NCBI RefSeq assembly: GCF_013034685.1
Contig: NZ_WQGO01000003.1
Location: 434,001 to 498,000, forward strand
Length of the DNA: 64,000 nucleotides
Direction of reading: 5' to 3'
Origin: Ruegeria lacuscaerulensis
GTDB lineage: Bacteria > Pseudomonadota > Alphaproteobacteria > Rhodobacterales > Rhodobacteraceae
In this document: in pieces, positions 34,171 to 43,298 of the stretch
How positions within the stretch are numbered: position 1 is the stretch's first letter
Layout of the letters: each line of letters opens with the position of its first letter
Notes under the pieces: generated by a model
Databases searched by the model: none
Seen by the model: only the letters and a program-made list of their open reading frames with translations
What the model was told of the DNA's origin: nothing
Program-made: the position numbers and the translations under genes

Positions 34171-36369
34171 ATGCCCGACCTGCTGATCGAACTGTTTTCC
34201 GAGGAAATCCCCGCACGGATGCAAGCCCGTGCCGGTGAGGATCTGAAAAAGCGGATTACCGATGGTCTGGTCGAGGCCGGTCTGACCTATGCCGGGGCCG
34301 CAGCGCTGACCACGCCGCGCCGCCTGACTCTGGCGGTTGAGGGGCTGCTGGCGGAAAGCCCAACCATCCGCGAAGAACGCAAGGGCCCAAAGGTCGCCGC
34401 CCCGGACAAAGCCATCGAAGGCTTCCTGCGTGGTGCGGGTCTGACCCGTGATCAGCTGGAAGAACGCGACACCCCCAAGGGCGCGGTTTATTTCGCCACC
34501 ATCGAAAAAGCCGGTCGCCCGGCAGCCGAGATCGTGGCCGAAGTGCTTGAGGCCACCATCCGCAATTTCCCATGGCCCAAGTCGATGCGCTGGGGCAGCG
34601 GCCCGCTGCGCTGGGTACGCCCTTTACACTCGATCCTGTGCATCCTGTCGGATGAGGCGGGCGCGCAGGTCGTGCCGCTTGAGGTCGAGGGGATCAAATC
34701 CGGGGATACCACGGGGGGGCACCGTTTCATGGCTCCGGATCGGTTCTCGGTCACGTCTTTCGAAGACTATGCCGCCAAACTTAAACGCGCCTTTGTGGAC
34801 CTGAACCCTGCGGACCGGGCCGAGCATATCTGGAACGACGCGCAGAACATGGCCTTTGCCGCCGGTTTGGAAGTGGTCGATGACAAGGGCCTGCTGGCTG
34901 AGGTTGCCGGTCTGGTCGAATGGCCGGTGGTTCTGATGGGTAAGATCGATGACGAATTTCTGGACCTGCCCCCTGAGGTTCTGCAGACCTCGATGAAAGA
35001 ACATCAGAAGTTCTTTTCGGTGAAGAACCCCAAGACCGGTCGGATTGAACAGTTCATAACCGTCGCCAACCGCGAGACCGCTGACAATGGCGCGACTATT
35101 CTGGCAGGGAACCAAAAGGTGCTGTCCGCCCGGCTGGCGGATGCGAAGTTCTTCTGGGAGAACGACCTGCGCATCGTCAAGTCCGACGGGTTCGAACCTT
35201 GGGTCGAGAAACTGAATGCGGTGACGTTCCATGCCGAACTGGGCTCGCAGGGCGAGCGGGTTCTGCGCATCGCCGCGCTGGCGCATGAACTGGCCGGGGC
35301 AACGGGTGCGACGCCCGCACTGGCGATGATGGCCGCACAGTCGTGTAAGGCCGATCTGTCATCCGAGATGGTGTTCGAATTTCCCGAATTGCAGGGCTTG
35401 ATGGGCCGCTACTACGCTCAGGCTGCCGAATTGCCAGCCGAGGTGGGGCAGGCCAGTCAGGAGCATTACTCGCCGCTTGGCCCGTCGGATGATGTGCCGA
35501 CCGCATCGGTCTCGGTGGCGGTGGCGCTGGCCGACAAGCTGGACACGCTGACGGGGTTCTGGGCGATTGACGAAAAGCCGACGGGCTCGAAAGACCCGTT
35601 TGCGCTGCGCCGCGCAGCGCTTGGGGTGATCCGGTTGATCTTGAACAACAATTTGCGACTGTCGCTGAATGACACCTTCGCATCGGCATTGGGAAGCTTG
35701 CTGAAACTGCCCGAATGGCAGGCAGCCCTGCTAGAGGCCAAGGCGAAACAAGCCAAGGCCGAGGATGCTGAGGCCGCCGCGCAAGAGGTTCATGGGCTGG
35801 CTCATCAGGTCGAAGCCGCGACAGCGATCGTCAGCAATGCTCCGGCGGACCTGCTGTCCTTCTTCCACGACCGCCTCAAGGTGTTCCTGCGAGACGAGGG
35901 CATCCGCCACGACATCATCGACGCCTGTATCGCGATGGACGGCAATGATGACCTCAACCTGTTGGTCAAACGCGCTCGTGCTCTGAACGCGGTGATCGCG
36001 ACCGAAGATGGCGAGAACCTTGTTCAGGGCTTCAAACGCGCCAACAACATCCTCACACAGGCCGAGGAAAAGGACGGGGTCGAGTATTCCTACGGTGCGG
36101 ATGTGAAGTTCGCCGAGACCGACAGCGAAAAGGCGCTGTTTGCGGCGCTTGATAACGCGCAAGGTAAGATCGAAGCCGCGCAGAAGGCCGAGGATTTCCC
36201 CGCAGCCATGACCGCTATGGCCGCACTGCGCGGTCCGGTGGATGCCTTCTTCGAGGATGTTCAGGTCAATACCGACAATGACATCCTGCGGCGCAACCGC
36301 CTGAACCTGCTTAGCCAAATCCGGCAGGTCTGCGCGCGCGTCGCGGACCTCAGCAAGATCGAGGGCTGA
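34171..36369 (+). CDS. glyS: Glycyl-tRNA synthetase beta chain
   Basis: The 732-residue chain starts LLIELFSEEIPARMQ, as in GlyS, with the beta-chain segments KSMRWGSGPLRWVRPLHSI, VLQTSMKEHQKFF, and KDPFALRRAALGVIRLI. The C terminus includes the anticodon-binding-like domain with KRARALNAV. It binds tRNA and assists the GlyQ catalytic subunit. It follows gltS directly, and the PPDK-like gene starts 63 bases after its stop. Confidence 0.97.
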   Translation: MPDLLIELFSEEIPARMQARAGEDLKKRITDGLVEAGLTYAGAAALTTPRRLTLAVEGLLAESPTIREERKGPKVAAPDKAIEGFLRGAGLTRDQLEERDTPKGAVYFATIEKAGRPAAEIVAEVLEATIRNFPWPKSMRWGSGPLRWVRPLHSILCILSDEAGAQVVPLEVEGIKSGDTTGGHRFMAPDRFSVTSFEDYAAKLKRAFVDLNPADRAEHIWNDAQNMAFAAGLEVVDDKGLLAEVAGLVEWPVVLMGKIDDEFLDLPPEVLQTSMKEHQKFFSVKNPKTGRIEQFITVANRETADNGATILAGNQKVLSARLADAKFFWENDLRIVKSDGFEPWVEKLNAVTFHAELGSQGERVLRIAALAHELAGATGATPALAMMAAQSCKADLSSEMVFEFPELQGLMGRYYAQAAELPAEVGQASQEHYSPLGPSDDVPTASVSVAVALADKLDTLTGFWAIDEKPTGSKDPFALRRAALGVIRLILNNNLRLSLNDTFASALGSLLKLPEWQAALLEAKAKQAKAEDAEAAAQEVHGLAHQVEAATAIVSNAPADLLSFFHDRLKVFLRDEGIRHDIIDACIAMDGNDDLNLLVKRARALNAVIATEDGENLVQGFKRANNILTQAEEKDGVEYSYGADVKFAETDSEKALFAALDNAQGKIEAAQKAEDFPAAMTAMAALRGPVDAFFEDVQVNTDNDILRRNRLNLLSQIRQVCARVADLSKIEG

Positions 36370-36432
36370 TCCAGATCGCCCTTGCGCCATTGGTGCAGGG
36401 GCTTATGCTGCGGGCAAACAAAAGGTGCCGCA

Positions 36433-38973
36433 GTGCAGAATAACCCGCATACTACATTAATTACGCCCACAGCGCCCGTGACCGCTTCGTCGCACGGGGG
36501 GCGTGCGAAGTGCCTGCAACGGCTTGTGCGTCTGGATATGCCGGTTCCGCGCACCGTGGCTCTGTCTTTTGATGCGGTGCAGAACATTGCGCAGGGCCAA
36601 GTTCCTGATATCGACGCTATTCTGGAGCAGTTCGCGCAGACGGATCTGTTGTGTGTCCGTCCCAGCTCTGAAGACCCCGATTGGGGTGGTCCCGGCGCAA
36701 TTCTGAATATCGGGATGAACGACGCGCGCTATGTGGACCTGTCGGATTCGATGGGCGTCGAGGCAGCGGCAGCTTTGTACCTGCGTTTTGTCCAAAGCTA
36801 CGCGATCCACGTGGCACGTCTGGACGCGGATGTGTTTGACGAGATCGACGCGGACGGGCGCGAAGGTCTGCAACAATCCTTGCGCGCCTACGAAGACGAG
36901 ACGGATGAAAGCTTTCCGCAGGACCGGGGCGAGCAATTGGTTGCGGTTTTGCGCTCGATGGCGCGGGCGTGGGATGGAACTTCGGCGCGGTTGCTGCGGC
37001 AGGCCAAAGGTGCGCCCGCGGATGCCGGGCTGGGCCTTGTGATTCAAGAGATGATACCCGGCGTCGGTCAGGGAGAATGCGGGTCGGGCGTGTTGCAACT
37101 TATTGATCCGACAACAGGAATGCCGCAGATCACCGGTCGCTATCTGAGCCAGAGCCAGGGCCGCGATGCGCTGGGGGAAGGGGTGGCCGCGCTCTATCTT
37201 GAAAAGGACCCGCGCGGGAAATCTCTCGAAGAGGTTGCGCCTGACGCGTTTGCTGACCTGAAGGCACATGCCGCGCAGATGCGAGCCAAGCTACGCGAGG
37301 AGATGCAGGTCGAGTTTGTGATCGAAAACGGTCATGTCCATATTCTGGACGGTGTGCGGGTGCAACGCAGCGCTCGGGCGGCGGTCCGGATTGCCGTGCG
37401 TCTGGCCGAAGACGGCATCATACCGCCGCAAGAGGCCGTGATGCGAGTCGATCCGCATTCGCTGAACGAGTTGTTGCACCGTCAGGTTCACCCAGACGCG
37501 CAGCGCGACGTCCTGACTACCGGGATTGCCGCCAGTCCGGGTGCTGCTACCGGCAAGATCGTGTTCACAGCCGCCGAGGCACAGGCCAGCGCCGCACGGG
37601 GTGAACCCTGTATTCTGGTCCGCCGCGAAACCGCGCCGGAGGATGTGCGCGGGATGCACGCAGCTGTTGCCGTGCTAACCGAGAAGGGCGGGATGACCAG
37701 CCACGCGGCGGTGATTGGCCGTGGTCTGGGTCTGCCCTGCATAGTCGGCGCGTCCGAGATGCGATTCCAGACCAAGAAGAAGCTGCTGACCGCACCGGAT
37801 GGTCGGATGTTCAAAACCGGGGATGTTCTGACAATCGACGGTAGTTCGGGCCAGGTTCTGGCAGGGCAGCCCGCAATGCTTGAAGCCGCCCTGGACGATT
37901 GTTTTCAAACGCTTATGGGCTGGGCTGACGCGGAGCGTGACATTGCCATCCGCGCTAATGCCGACACACCTGCCGACGCACAGACTGCACGCAACTTTAT
38001 GGCGCAGGGTATAGGACTGTGCCGGACTGAACACATGTTCTTTGATCCCGGTCGTCTGATCGTGATGCGCGAGATGATCTTCGCGCAAACCTCTTCGGGT
38101 CGCGCGGCGGTGCTGGAACGCCTTTTGCCGATGCAGCGCGAAGACTTTGTCGAACTGTTCCGCATTATGGAAGGCCAACCCGTCTGTATCCGCCTGTTCG
38201 ACCCACCATTGCATGAGTTCCTGCCCACCACTCGCAGCGGTCAGCGTGAGCTGGCCGAAGCGCTGGATCTGCCGGTCTCGGACGTTGAACGCCGGGTGGA
38301 CGCAATGACCGAATATAACCCTATGTTGGGTTTGCGCGGCGTCCGTCTGGGCGTGACCGTGCCTGAGATTTACGACATGCAGGCCCGCGCCATCTTTGAG
38401 GCGACGCTTGAGGCCAGCAAGAACGGCGCACCAGTTGTGCCCGAGGTGATGATCCCTCTGGTTTCGGCCAAGCGCGAGGTCGAGCTCGTCAAATCGCGCA
38501 TCGACACGGTTGCCGCCTCGGTCGCGGCTGAGCGCGGGCAAGAGTTTGAATATCGGCTGGGTGTCATGGTCGAAACCCCGCGTGCCTGTCTGCGCGCCGA
38601 TGAGATTGCGCCGCAGACTGCGTTTCTGAGCTTCGGTACCAACGACCTGACCCAGATGACTTACGGCCTGTCGCGCGACGATGCCGGACGCTTTATGTCG
38701 GCCTATGTCCAGCAGGGTGTATTCGCCGAAGACCCATTCCACGTGTTGGATTCGGATGGCGTGGGAGAACTGCTGAAACTGGGCGCTGAGAGGGGGCGGC
38801 AAGTTAAACCGGACGTGACCCTATCGGTCTGTGGTGAACATGGCGGAAACCCCGAATCAATTGCCATCTGCCGTGCGCTTGGATTCGACTATGTCTCCTG
38901 TTCACCCTTCCGGGTCCCGGTCGCTCGGCTGGCTGCCGCTCAACTGGCGATTTCGTCCAGACTTGGGGGTTGA
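36433..38973 (+). CDS. Pyruvate, phosphate dikinase-like (PEP-utilising) protein, divergent
   Basis: From a GTG at 36433 the protein has 846 residues, close to PPDK size. The central domain keeps the phosphohistidine (His424 in GGMTSHAAVIGRG) and the C-terminal barrel the catalytic cysteine (Cys800 in SVCGEHGG). The N-terminal ATP-grasp part is altered: where PPDK has RSGARxSMPGMMDT, this reads RPSSEDPDWGGPGAIL, and the usual LQTR is LDGVR. So PEP/pyruvate chemistry may be kept but ATP/AMP use is in doubt. It may act as a PEP-dependent phosphotransferase or regulator. An earlier in-frame ATG at 36382 is less likely. Confidence 0.75.
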   Translation: MQNNPHTTLITPTAPVTASSHGGRAKCLQRLVRLDMPVPRTVALSFDAVQNIAQGQVPDIDAILEQFAQTDLLCVRPSSEDPDWGGPGAILNIGMNDARYVDLSDSMGVEAAAALYLRFVQSYAIHVARLDADVFDEIDADGREGLQQSLRAYEDETDESFPQDRGEQLVAVLRSMARAWDGTSARLLRQAKGAPADAGLGLVIQEMIPGVGQGECGSGVLQLIDPTTGMPQITGRYLSQSQGRDALGEGVAALYLEKDPRGKSLEEVAPDAFADLKAHAAQMRAKLREEMQVEFVIENGHVHILDGVRVQRSARAAVRIAVRLAEDGIIPPQEAVMRVDPHSLNELLHRQVHPDAQRDVLTTGIAASPGAATGKIVFTAAEAQASAARGEPCILVRRETAPEDVRGMHAAVAVLTEKGGMTSHAAVIGRGLGLPCIVGASEMRFQTKKKLLTAPDGRMFKTGDVLTIDGSSGQVLAGQPAMLEAALDDCFQTLMGWADAERDIAIRANADTPADAQTARNFMAQGIGLCRTEHMFFDPGRLIVMREMIFAQTSSGRAAVLERLLPMQREDFVELFRIMEGQPVCIRLFDPPLHEFLPTTRSGQRELAEALDLPVSDVERRVDAMTEYNPMLGLRGVRLGVTVPEIYDMQARAIFEATLEASKNGAPVVPEVMIPLVSAKREVELVKSRIDTVAASVAAERGQEFEYRLGVMVETPRACLRADEIAPQTAFLSFGTNDLTQMTYGLSRDDAGRFMSAYVQQGVFAEDPFHVLDSDGVGELLKLGAERGRQVKPDVTLSVCGEHGGNPESIAICRALGFDYVSCSPFRVPVARLAAAQLAISSRLGG

Positions 38974-39160
38974 CAGCGGCACAATCCGCTAGGATTAGTA
39001 GGAAACAAATCACACCGTCGTCATATATTTTTGACGTTACGGCGATTTTCCACTTGCTTTTTTTAGAAAACTGGACGTTTCCGATTCAATTCGGTATGAG
39101 CCTCGTCGCGCCCGCCGGGGGAGGGTATGGCGCCGAATGTGCCTGTGCGAGGTTATCTGA
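38974..39160. other. AT-rich gap before the SleB-type gene
   Basis: This 187-base stretch holds no gene. It includes an AT-rich segment with TTGACG near 39031 and a run of T's near 39056-39064. No well-spaced promoter pair is clear. Confidence 0.4.
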
Positions 39161-39802
39161 ATGCTACGATACATACTGGCTGCTGCCACATTGGCGGCAA
39201 CCGTGCTGCCAAGTGTTTCCGTCGCTGAGAGGGAAACCACTGATACTGCCAAGCGTGAACTTGTGACTCGGACTGAACTGCCCGGTCAAAACTTCCGCGA
39301 ATACTTGAATTTGTTCAAGCCCCGAAAGGTACTTGAACAGCAGAAAATATCCTACTCCAAGGACTGGCTGGATGATCAGCCCGCCGCAACCGGGGATGAG
39401 CACTTCAAATGCCTGGCCGAGGCGCTTTACTTCGAAGCGCGTGGGGAAAGCGTGCGCGGTCAATTTGCCGTGGCTGAGGTCATCATGAACCGTGTGGACA
39501 GCAGCCGCTTTCCGGACACGCTGTGTGGGGTGATCAAGCAAGGGACCGGCAAGAAATACCAGTGCCAGTTCACTTATACTTGTGATGGCCGCAAGGAAGT
39601 GATCCGAGAGAAAAAAGCCTATGAGCGGGTGTCCAAAGTAGCCCGTGCCGCGATTGACGGCCTCAGCGATGCGCTGACCGAAGGGGCGACCCATTATCAT
39701 ACCAAGGCGGTGAAACCGTCCTGGGCGCGGGTCTACAAGGAAACGGCTCGGATTGGTGTGCATATTTTCTATCGCCACAATTATCGGACGGCTAGCAACT
39801 AA
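39161..39802 (+). CDS. Cell wall hydrolase, SleB/Hydrolase_2 family
   Basis: The 213-residue protein has a signal peptide (residues 1-22) and a C-terminal SleB-type lytic domain with the family motif CLAEALYFEARGE, where Glu92 is the likely catalytic acid, then VAEVIMNRVDSSRFP and THYHTKAVKPSWA. Such enzymes cut peptidoglycan in the periplasm. It stands alone between a PPDK-like gene and a multicopper oxidase gene. Confidence 0.9.
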   Translation: MLRYILAAATLAATVLPSVSVAERETTDTAKRELVTRTELPGQNFREYLNLFKPRKVLEQQKISYSKDWLDDQPAATGDEHFKCLAEALYFEARGESVRGQFAVAEVIMNRVDSSRFPDTLCGVIKQGTGKKYQCQFTYTCDGRKEVIREKKAYERVSKVARAAIDGLSDALTEGATHYHTKAVKPSWARVYKETARIGVHIFYRHNYRTASN

Positions 39803-39875
39803 CTGACGCACCCGCGCTGGAACCCTGATGGCGCGGGGCGTTGGATGATCTATGTTATGGGCCAGGAGGCCCATA

Positions 39876-41246
39876 ATGCTGTTTAACCGTCGACAATTCC
39901 TGGGCGCGTCTGCTGCCCTATCTGCCTTTCCAAAAGTGGGCTTGGCTGCGTTTCCAGAACTAGTGGCGCGCGAAGCGGCGCAACAGATTGCGCCGGTGGA
40001 ATTCCCGAAAACACCGGTTTGGGGTTTTGGCGGAACCGTACCGGGTACAGAAATCCGCGTACCGCAAGGCGGGCGCGTGCAGCGCAGGGTATCGAATGCT
40101 CTGCCTCAGGCCACGTCGGTGCATTGGCACGGCATTCGAATTGACAATGCGATGGACGGTGTGCCGGGGCTGACGCAGGATGTCATCGAGTCCGGTACCG
40201 CGTTCGACTATGACTTCTCTGTCCCTGATGCCGGAACCTATTGGTATCACTCACACAATCGCACGGTTGAACAGGTGGCCCGTGGCCTTTATGGCCCGCT
40301 GATCGTCGAAGAACCTGACGCGCCAGATGTCGACCGGGATCTGACGTTGATGCTGGATGACTGGCGGCTGGACCCGGAAACCGCGCAGATATCGGATGAT
40401 TTCGACAATGGACATGACCTCAGCCATGCCGGGCGGCTGGGTAATATCATTACCGTAAATGGTCAGTTGGATCCCTCGTATCAGGTGGGTGCGGCCGAGC
40501 GGCTGCGCCTGCGTCTGATCAACGCCTCGAATGCTCGGATATTCGATCTGGGTATAGATGGGCTGACCGGCTGGATCGTGGCGCTGGACGGGATGCCGTT
40601 GGAGACCCCGCTGGAGATTACCGACACCTTCCCGCTGGGGCCGGCGCAACGGGCAGACATGATCGTTGACGTGCGCGCCTTGGCCTCAGAAACCGCCAGC
40701 CTTGTCAGCTTTGAGCGTGACGGTGGTTTCGGCCTGGTCCGCTTTGACGTGTCGGGTGCGGGCAGAGCGGTGCGATCCGGCATCGCGGCGCTGCCGCCCA
40801 ATCCTCTGCCGGTGATATCCACGGATAGTGCACCACTGCATCGGATGGAGATGCAGGGCGGCGCGATGCGTTGGCTCAGCTCGGCCAAGCTGGGCGAAAC
40901 CGAGCTGACGGGGCAGGAACTGGCCCAACTTGGGCGGTTTTGGGCGTTGAACGGATATGCTGAACGCCCCAAGGACCCGTTTCTGGACACCCGACTGGGG
41001 GAAACCCACCAGATCGAGTTTGCCAACCAGACGGCGTTTCCCCATGCGATGCACATGCATGGCCATCATTTCCGTATCATCTTGTCGGATGGCAGCCTTG
41101 GTCCGTGGCGCGACACCGTCCTGCTGGGGCGGGGGCAAACCCGACAGGTCGCTCTGGTTGCGGATAATCCGGGCAGTTGGCTGTTGCATTGTCACATGTT
41201 GGGCCATGCCGCATCGGGGATGATGAGCTGGTTTCGCGTCACCTGA
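39876..41246 (+). CDS. Multicopper oxidase (Tat-exported)
   Basis: The 456-residue protein starts with a twin-arginine signal (RRQFLGASAA) that fits folded, copper-loaded export. Copper ligands are HWHG (His83, His85), WYHSHN (His125, His127), HAMHMHGHH (from His390) and HCHMLGH (His438-Cys439-His440), giving one type 1 and a trinuclear site. Three cupredoxin domains are expected. AGGAGG lies 5-6 bases upstream of the ATG at 39876. A cuprous oxidase or copper resistance role is possible. Confidence 0.93.
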   Translation: MLFNRRQFLGASAALSAFPKVGLAAFPELVAREAAQQIAPVEFPKTPVWGFGGTVPGTEIRVPQGGRVQRRVSNALPQATSVHWHGIRIDNAMDGVPGLTQDVIESGTAFDYDFSVPDAGTYWYHSHNRTVEQVARGLYGPLIVEEPDAPDVDRDLTLMLDDWRLDPETAQISDDFDNGHDLSHAGRLGNIITVNGQLDPSYQVGAAERLRLRLINASNARIFDLGIDGLTGWIVALDGMPLETPLEITDTFPLGPAQRADMIVDVRALASETASLVSFERDGGFGLVRFDVSGAGRAVRSGIAALPPNPLPVISTDSAPLHRMEMQGGAMRWLSSAKLGETELTGQELAQLGRFWALNGYAERPKDPFLDTRLGETHQIEFANQTAFPHAMHMHGHHFRIILSDGSLGPWRDTVLLGRGQTRQVALVADNPGSWLLHCHMLGHAASGMMSWFRVT

Positions 41247-41347
41247 CGACGCATTCGACGACTGGAAAGGCGTTTGTTGCGGTGCTATACGCGCCCGCAA
41301 TGTCTAATTTGGGCAGATCAGTCCCAATGCCCGAGAAGGTCCGTCTT

Positions 41348-42268
41348 ATGAGTTCTGAAATCCGCCTCGCCTTTGCGCACCCTTCGGAACGGTCCGAAGC
41401 GATGGCCGCCGGAGAGCCTTTGGATCGAATCTCGCTGAGGGATCACATTGTTGAGGTCGAGATTGGTGCCTTTCAGGCCGAACGTGGGACCACACAGCGC
41501 ATCTGCTTCAACATTGTGGTCGAGGTGCGGCCTTTGACCGATGCGATTGATGACGATGTTGACCGCATCCTGTCCTATGACCGCGTGACCGAGGCGATAG
41601 CCTTTGAACTGGCTGCCGAGCGGTTGAACCTGCTGGAAACATTGGCAGAGCGTGTTGCCGAGCGTATTTTGCTTGAACCGCAGGCTGTAAAAGCTTTTGT
41701 TCGAATTGAAAAACTGGATCGCGGGCCTGGCGCACTGGGGGTCGAGATTGTGCGTGGCAAGGATGCTGTGCACCACGACGTGGTCGAGGAAGAACGTCCC
41801 CATCCACGTCTTGTCTTCCTGTCGAACGAGGCGATTGCCTCGGGCAATCTAACCGGTTGGATCGACCAGCTTGAGAACCGGCAACGCCCGCTTATCCTGT
41901 GCGTTGGAAGTGCAGACTTGGCTGTTCCCCAGACGGGTCATGCAATGACCCAGCGTCGGATCGATCTTTTGGCGATCGAACAAAATGCCTGGGTTCTGGC
42001 CGCGCGGGATCACCGCTGCGTTGTTGTCTCGACCCGGACCGAGCTGGATTGGGCGATGAAGAACGGGCAGATTTGCGTTTGGGCCCCGTCCAAGATCGTG
42101 CTGGATGCGGTTGATGGTCCCTCGGCCGCGCCGTCGGACGCGGTGGCGCTGGCGGCCTGGTTTGCGGCCACATTTGAAGCCAGCGAGATGATGGTCATTG
42201 GAGGCGCACTGCCAGACGACCCTAAAACACCATTGCGCGCTGTCTCTGTGGATCAGGCGCAACTGTGA
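41348..42268 (+). CDS. folB: Dihydroneopterin aldolase-like protein fused to an amino-acid-kinase-like domain
   Basis: The 306-residue protein is more than twice the usual FolB length. Residues about 24-140 match FolB: DRISLRDHIVEVEIGAFQAERG with the conserved Glu, LLETLAERVAERIL, and the lysine in RIEKLDRG. Residues about 180-290 resemble the C-terminal half of amino acid kinase family proteins (TQRRIDLLAIEQNAWVLA, then WAPSKIVLDAVD, SDAVALAAWFAATFEAS), like MfnE-type kinases. The aldolase makes 6-hydroxymethyldihydropterin. The extra domain is inferred from pattern only. It overlaps folP by a GTGA junction. Confidence 0.75.
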   Translation: MSSEIRLAFAHPSERSEAMAAGEPLDRISLRDHIVEVEIGAFQAERGTTQRICFNIVVEVRPLTDAIDDDVDRILSYDRVTEAIAFELAAERLNLLETLAERVAERILLEPQAVKAFVRIEKLDRGPGALGVEIVRGKDAVHHDVVEEERPHPRLVFLSNEAIASGNLTGWIDQLENRQRPLILCVGSADLAVPQTGHAMTQRRIDLLAIEQNAWVLAARDHRCVVVSTRTELDWAMKNGQICVWAPSKIVLDAVDGPSAAPSDAVALAAWFAATFEASEMMVIGGALPDDPKTPLRAVSVDQAQL

Positions 42269-43263
42269 CCAACTACTACAGACCTTTGGTTCAGAACGGC
42301 GCTCGGCGTCCTGAAGGGGCCGTGACTTTGGCCGGACAAGCGCTGTGGTTTACCCATGTGGAACGCTTGAGACGGACGGAAAACGCCTCTGTTGTCGCAG
42401 TGCAGGACGTGCCTGATGAGATTCTGGCCATCCTTTCGCGTCCCCGCGCGCCCATTGCAGGGCTGGATATGAACTGCCCGCACATCATGGGCATCTTGAA
42501 TGCAACGCCGGACAGTTTCTCGGACGGTGGGGTACACAATTCGGTGCAAACTGCCCGGGACGCGGCGGAGCAAATGGTTGGGCAAGATGCGACGATCCTG
42601 GATATCGGCGGCGAATCCACCCGACCCGGAGCCGCGTTTGTCCCAGAGGACGAAGAGATCGCCCGCACCAAGCCCCTGATCCAAGCGATCTGCGAGCGGA
42701 CCAAAGCGCTGATTTCGATCGACACGCGCAAAGCCAGCGTCGCAAAGGCGGCGTGGCAGGCGGGGGCTGGCCTGATCAACGATGTCTCGGGCTTTACTTT
42801 CGATCCAGACTTGGCCCCGTTCTGCGCAGAAGTTGGGGCACCGGTCTGCGTCATGCATATGCAGGGCGACCCGACCAACATGCAGGACGATCCCAGATAT
42901 AATGACGTGCTGCTAGACGTGTATGACTTCTTGAACGATCAGGTGCAGTATCTGGAGGCCCTTGGTCTGAACCGCAACCAGATCATTGTCGATCCGGGTA
43001 TCGGTTTTGGCAAGTCCGTGGACCACAACGCAACTCTGTTGCGCAATCTCAGCCTGTTTCACGGGTTGGGATGTCCAATCCTGTTGGGTGTGTCGCGCAA
43101 GGGGTTCATCGGGCAGATCGGCAAAGAGACGCGCAAGGACGCCCGCGCGCCCGGTTCGATTGCGGTTGGGCTGGCTGGTCTGGCACAAGGGGTGCAGATC
43201 CTGCGGGTTCACGACGTGGCCGAGACTGCTCAGGCCTTGCGTCTGTGGGCCGCCGTCCGGTAA
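42265..43263 (+). CDS. folP: Dihydropteroate synthase
   Basis: The 332-residue enzyme joins pABA and the pterin diphosphate. Motifs are [45 protein letters not shown], and the late GVSRKGFIG. The GTG start at 42265 overlaps the folB stop. An N-terminal extension of about 65 residues precedes the TIM barrel core. It is followed 35 bases later by glmM, which starts behind GGAGAG, so folB, folP and glmM likely form one operon, an arrangement seen in many bacteria. Confidence 0.95.
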   Translation: MTNYYRPLVQNGARRPEGAVTLAGQALWFTHVERLRRTENASVVAVQDVPDEILAILSRPRAPIAGLDMNCPHIMGILNATPDSFSDGGVHNSVQTARDAAEQMVGQDATILDIGGESTRPGAAFVPEDEEIARTKPLIQAICERTKALISIDTRKASVAKAAWQAGAGLINDVSGFTFDPDLAPFCAEVGAPVCVMHMQGDPTNMQDDPRYNDVLLDVYDFLNDQVQYLEALGLNRNQIIVDPGIGFGKSVDHNATLLRNLSLFHGLGCPILLGVSRKGFIGQIGKETRKDARAPGSIAVGLAGLAQGVQILRVHDVAETAQALRLWAAVR

Positions 43264-43298
43264 TCCGGACGCAGGCAAGAAACGACGGAGAGAGATCA

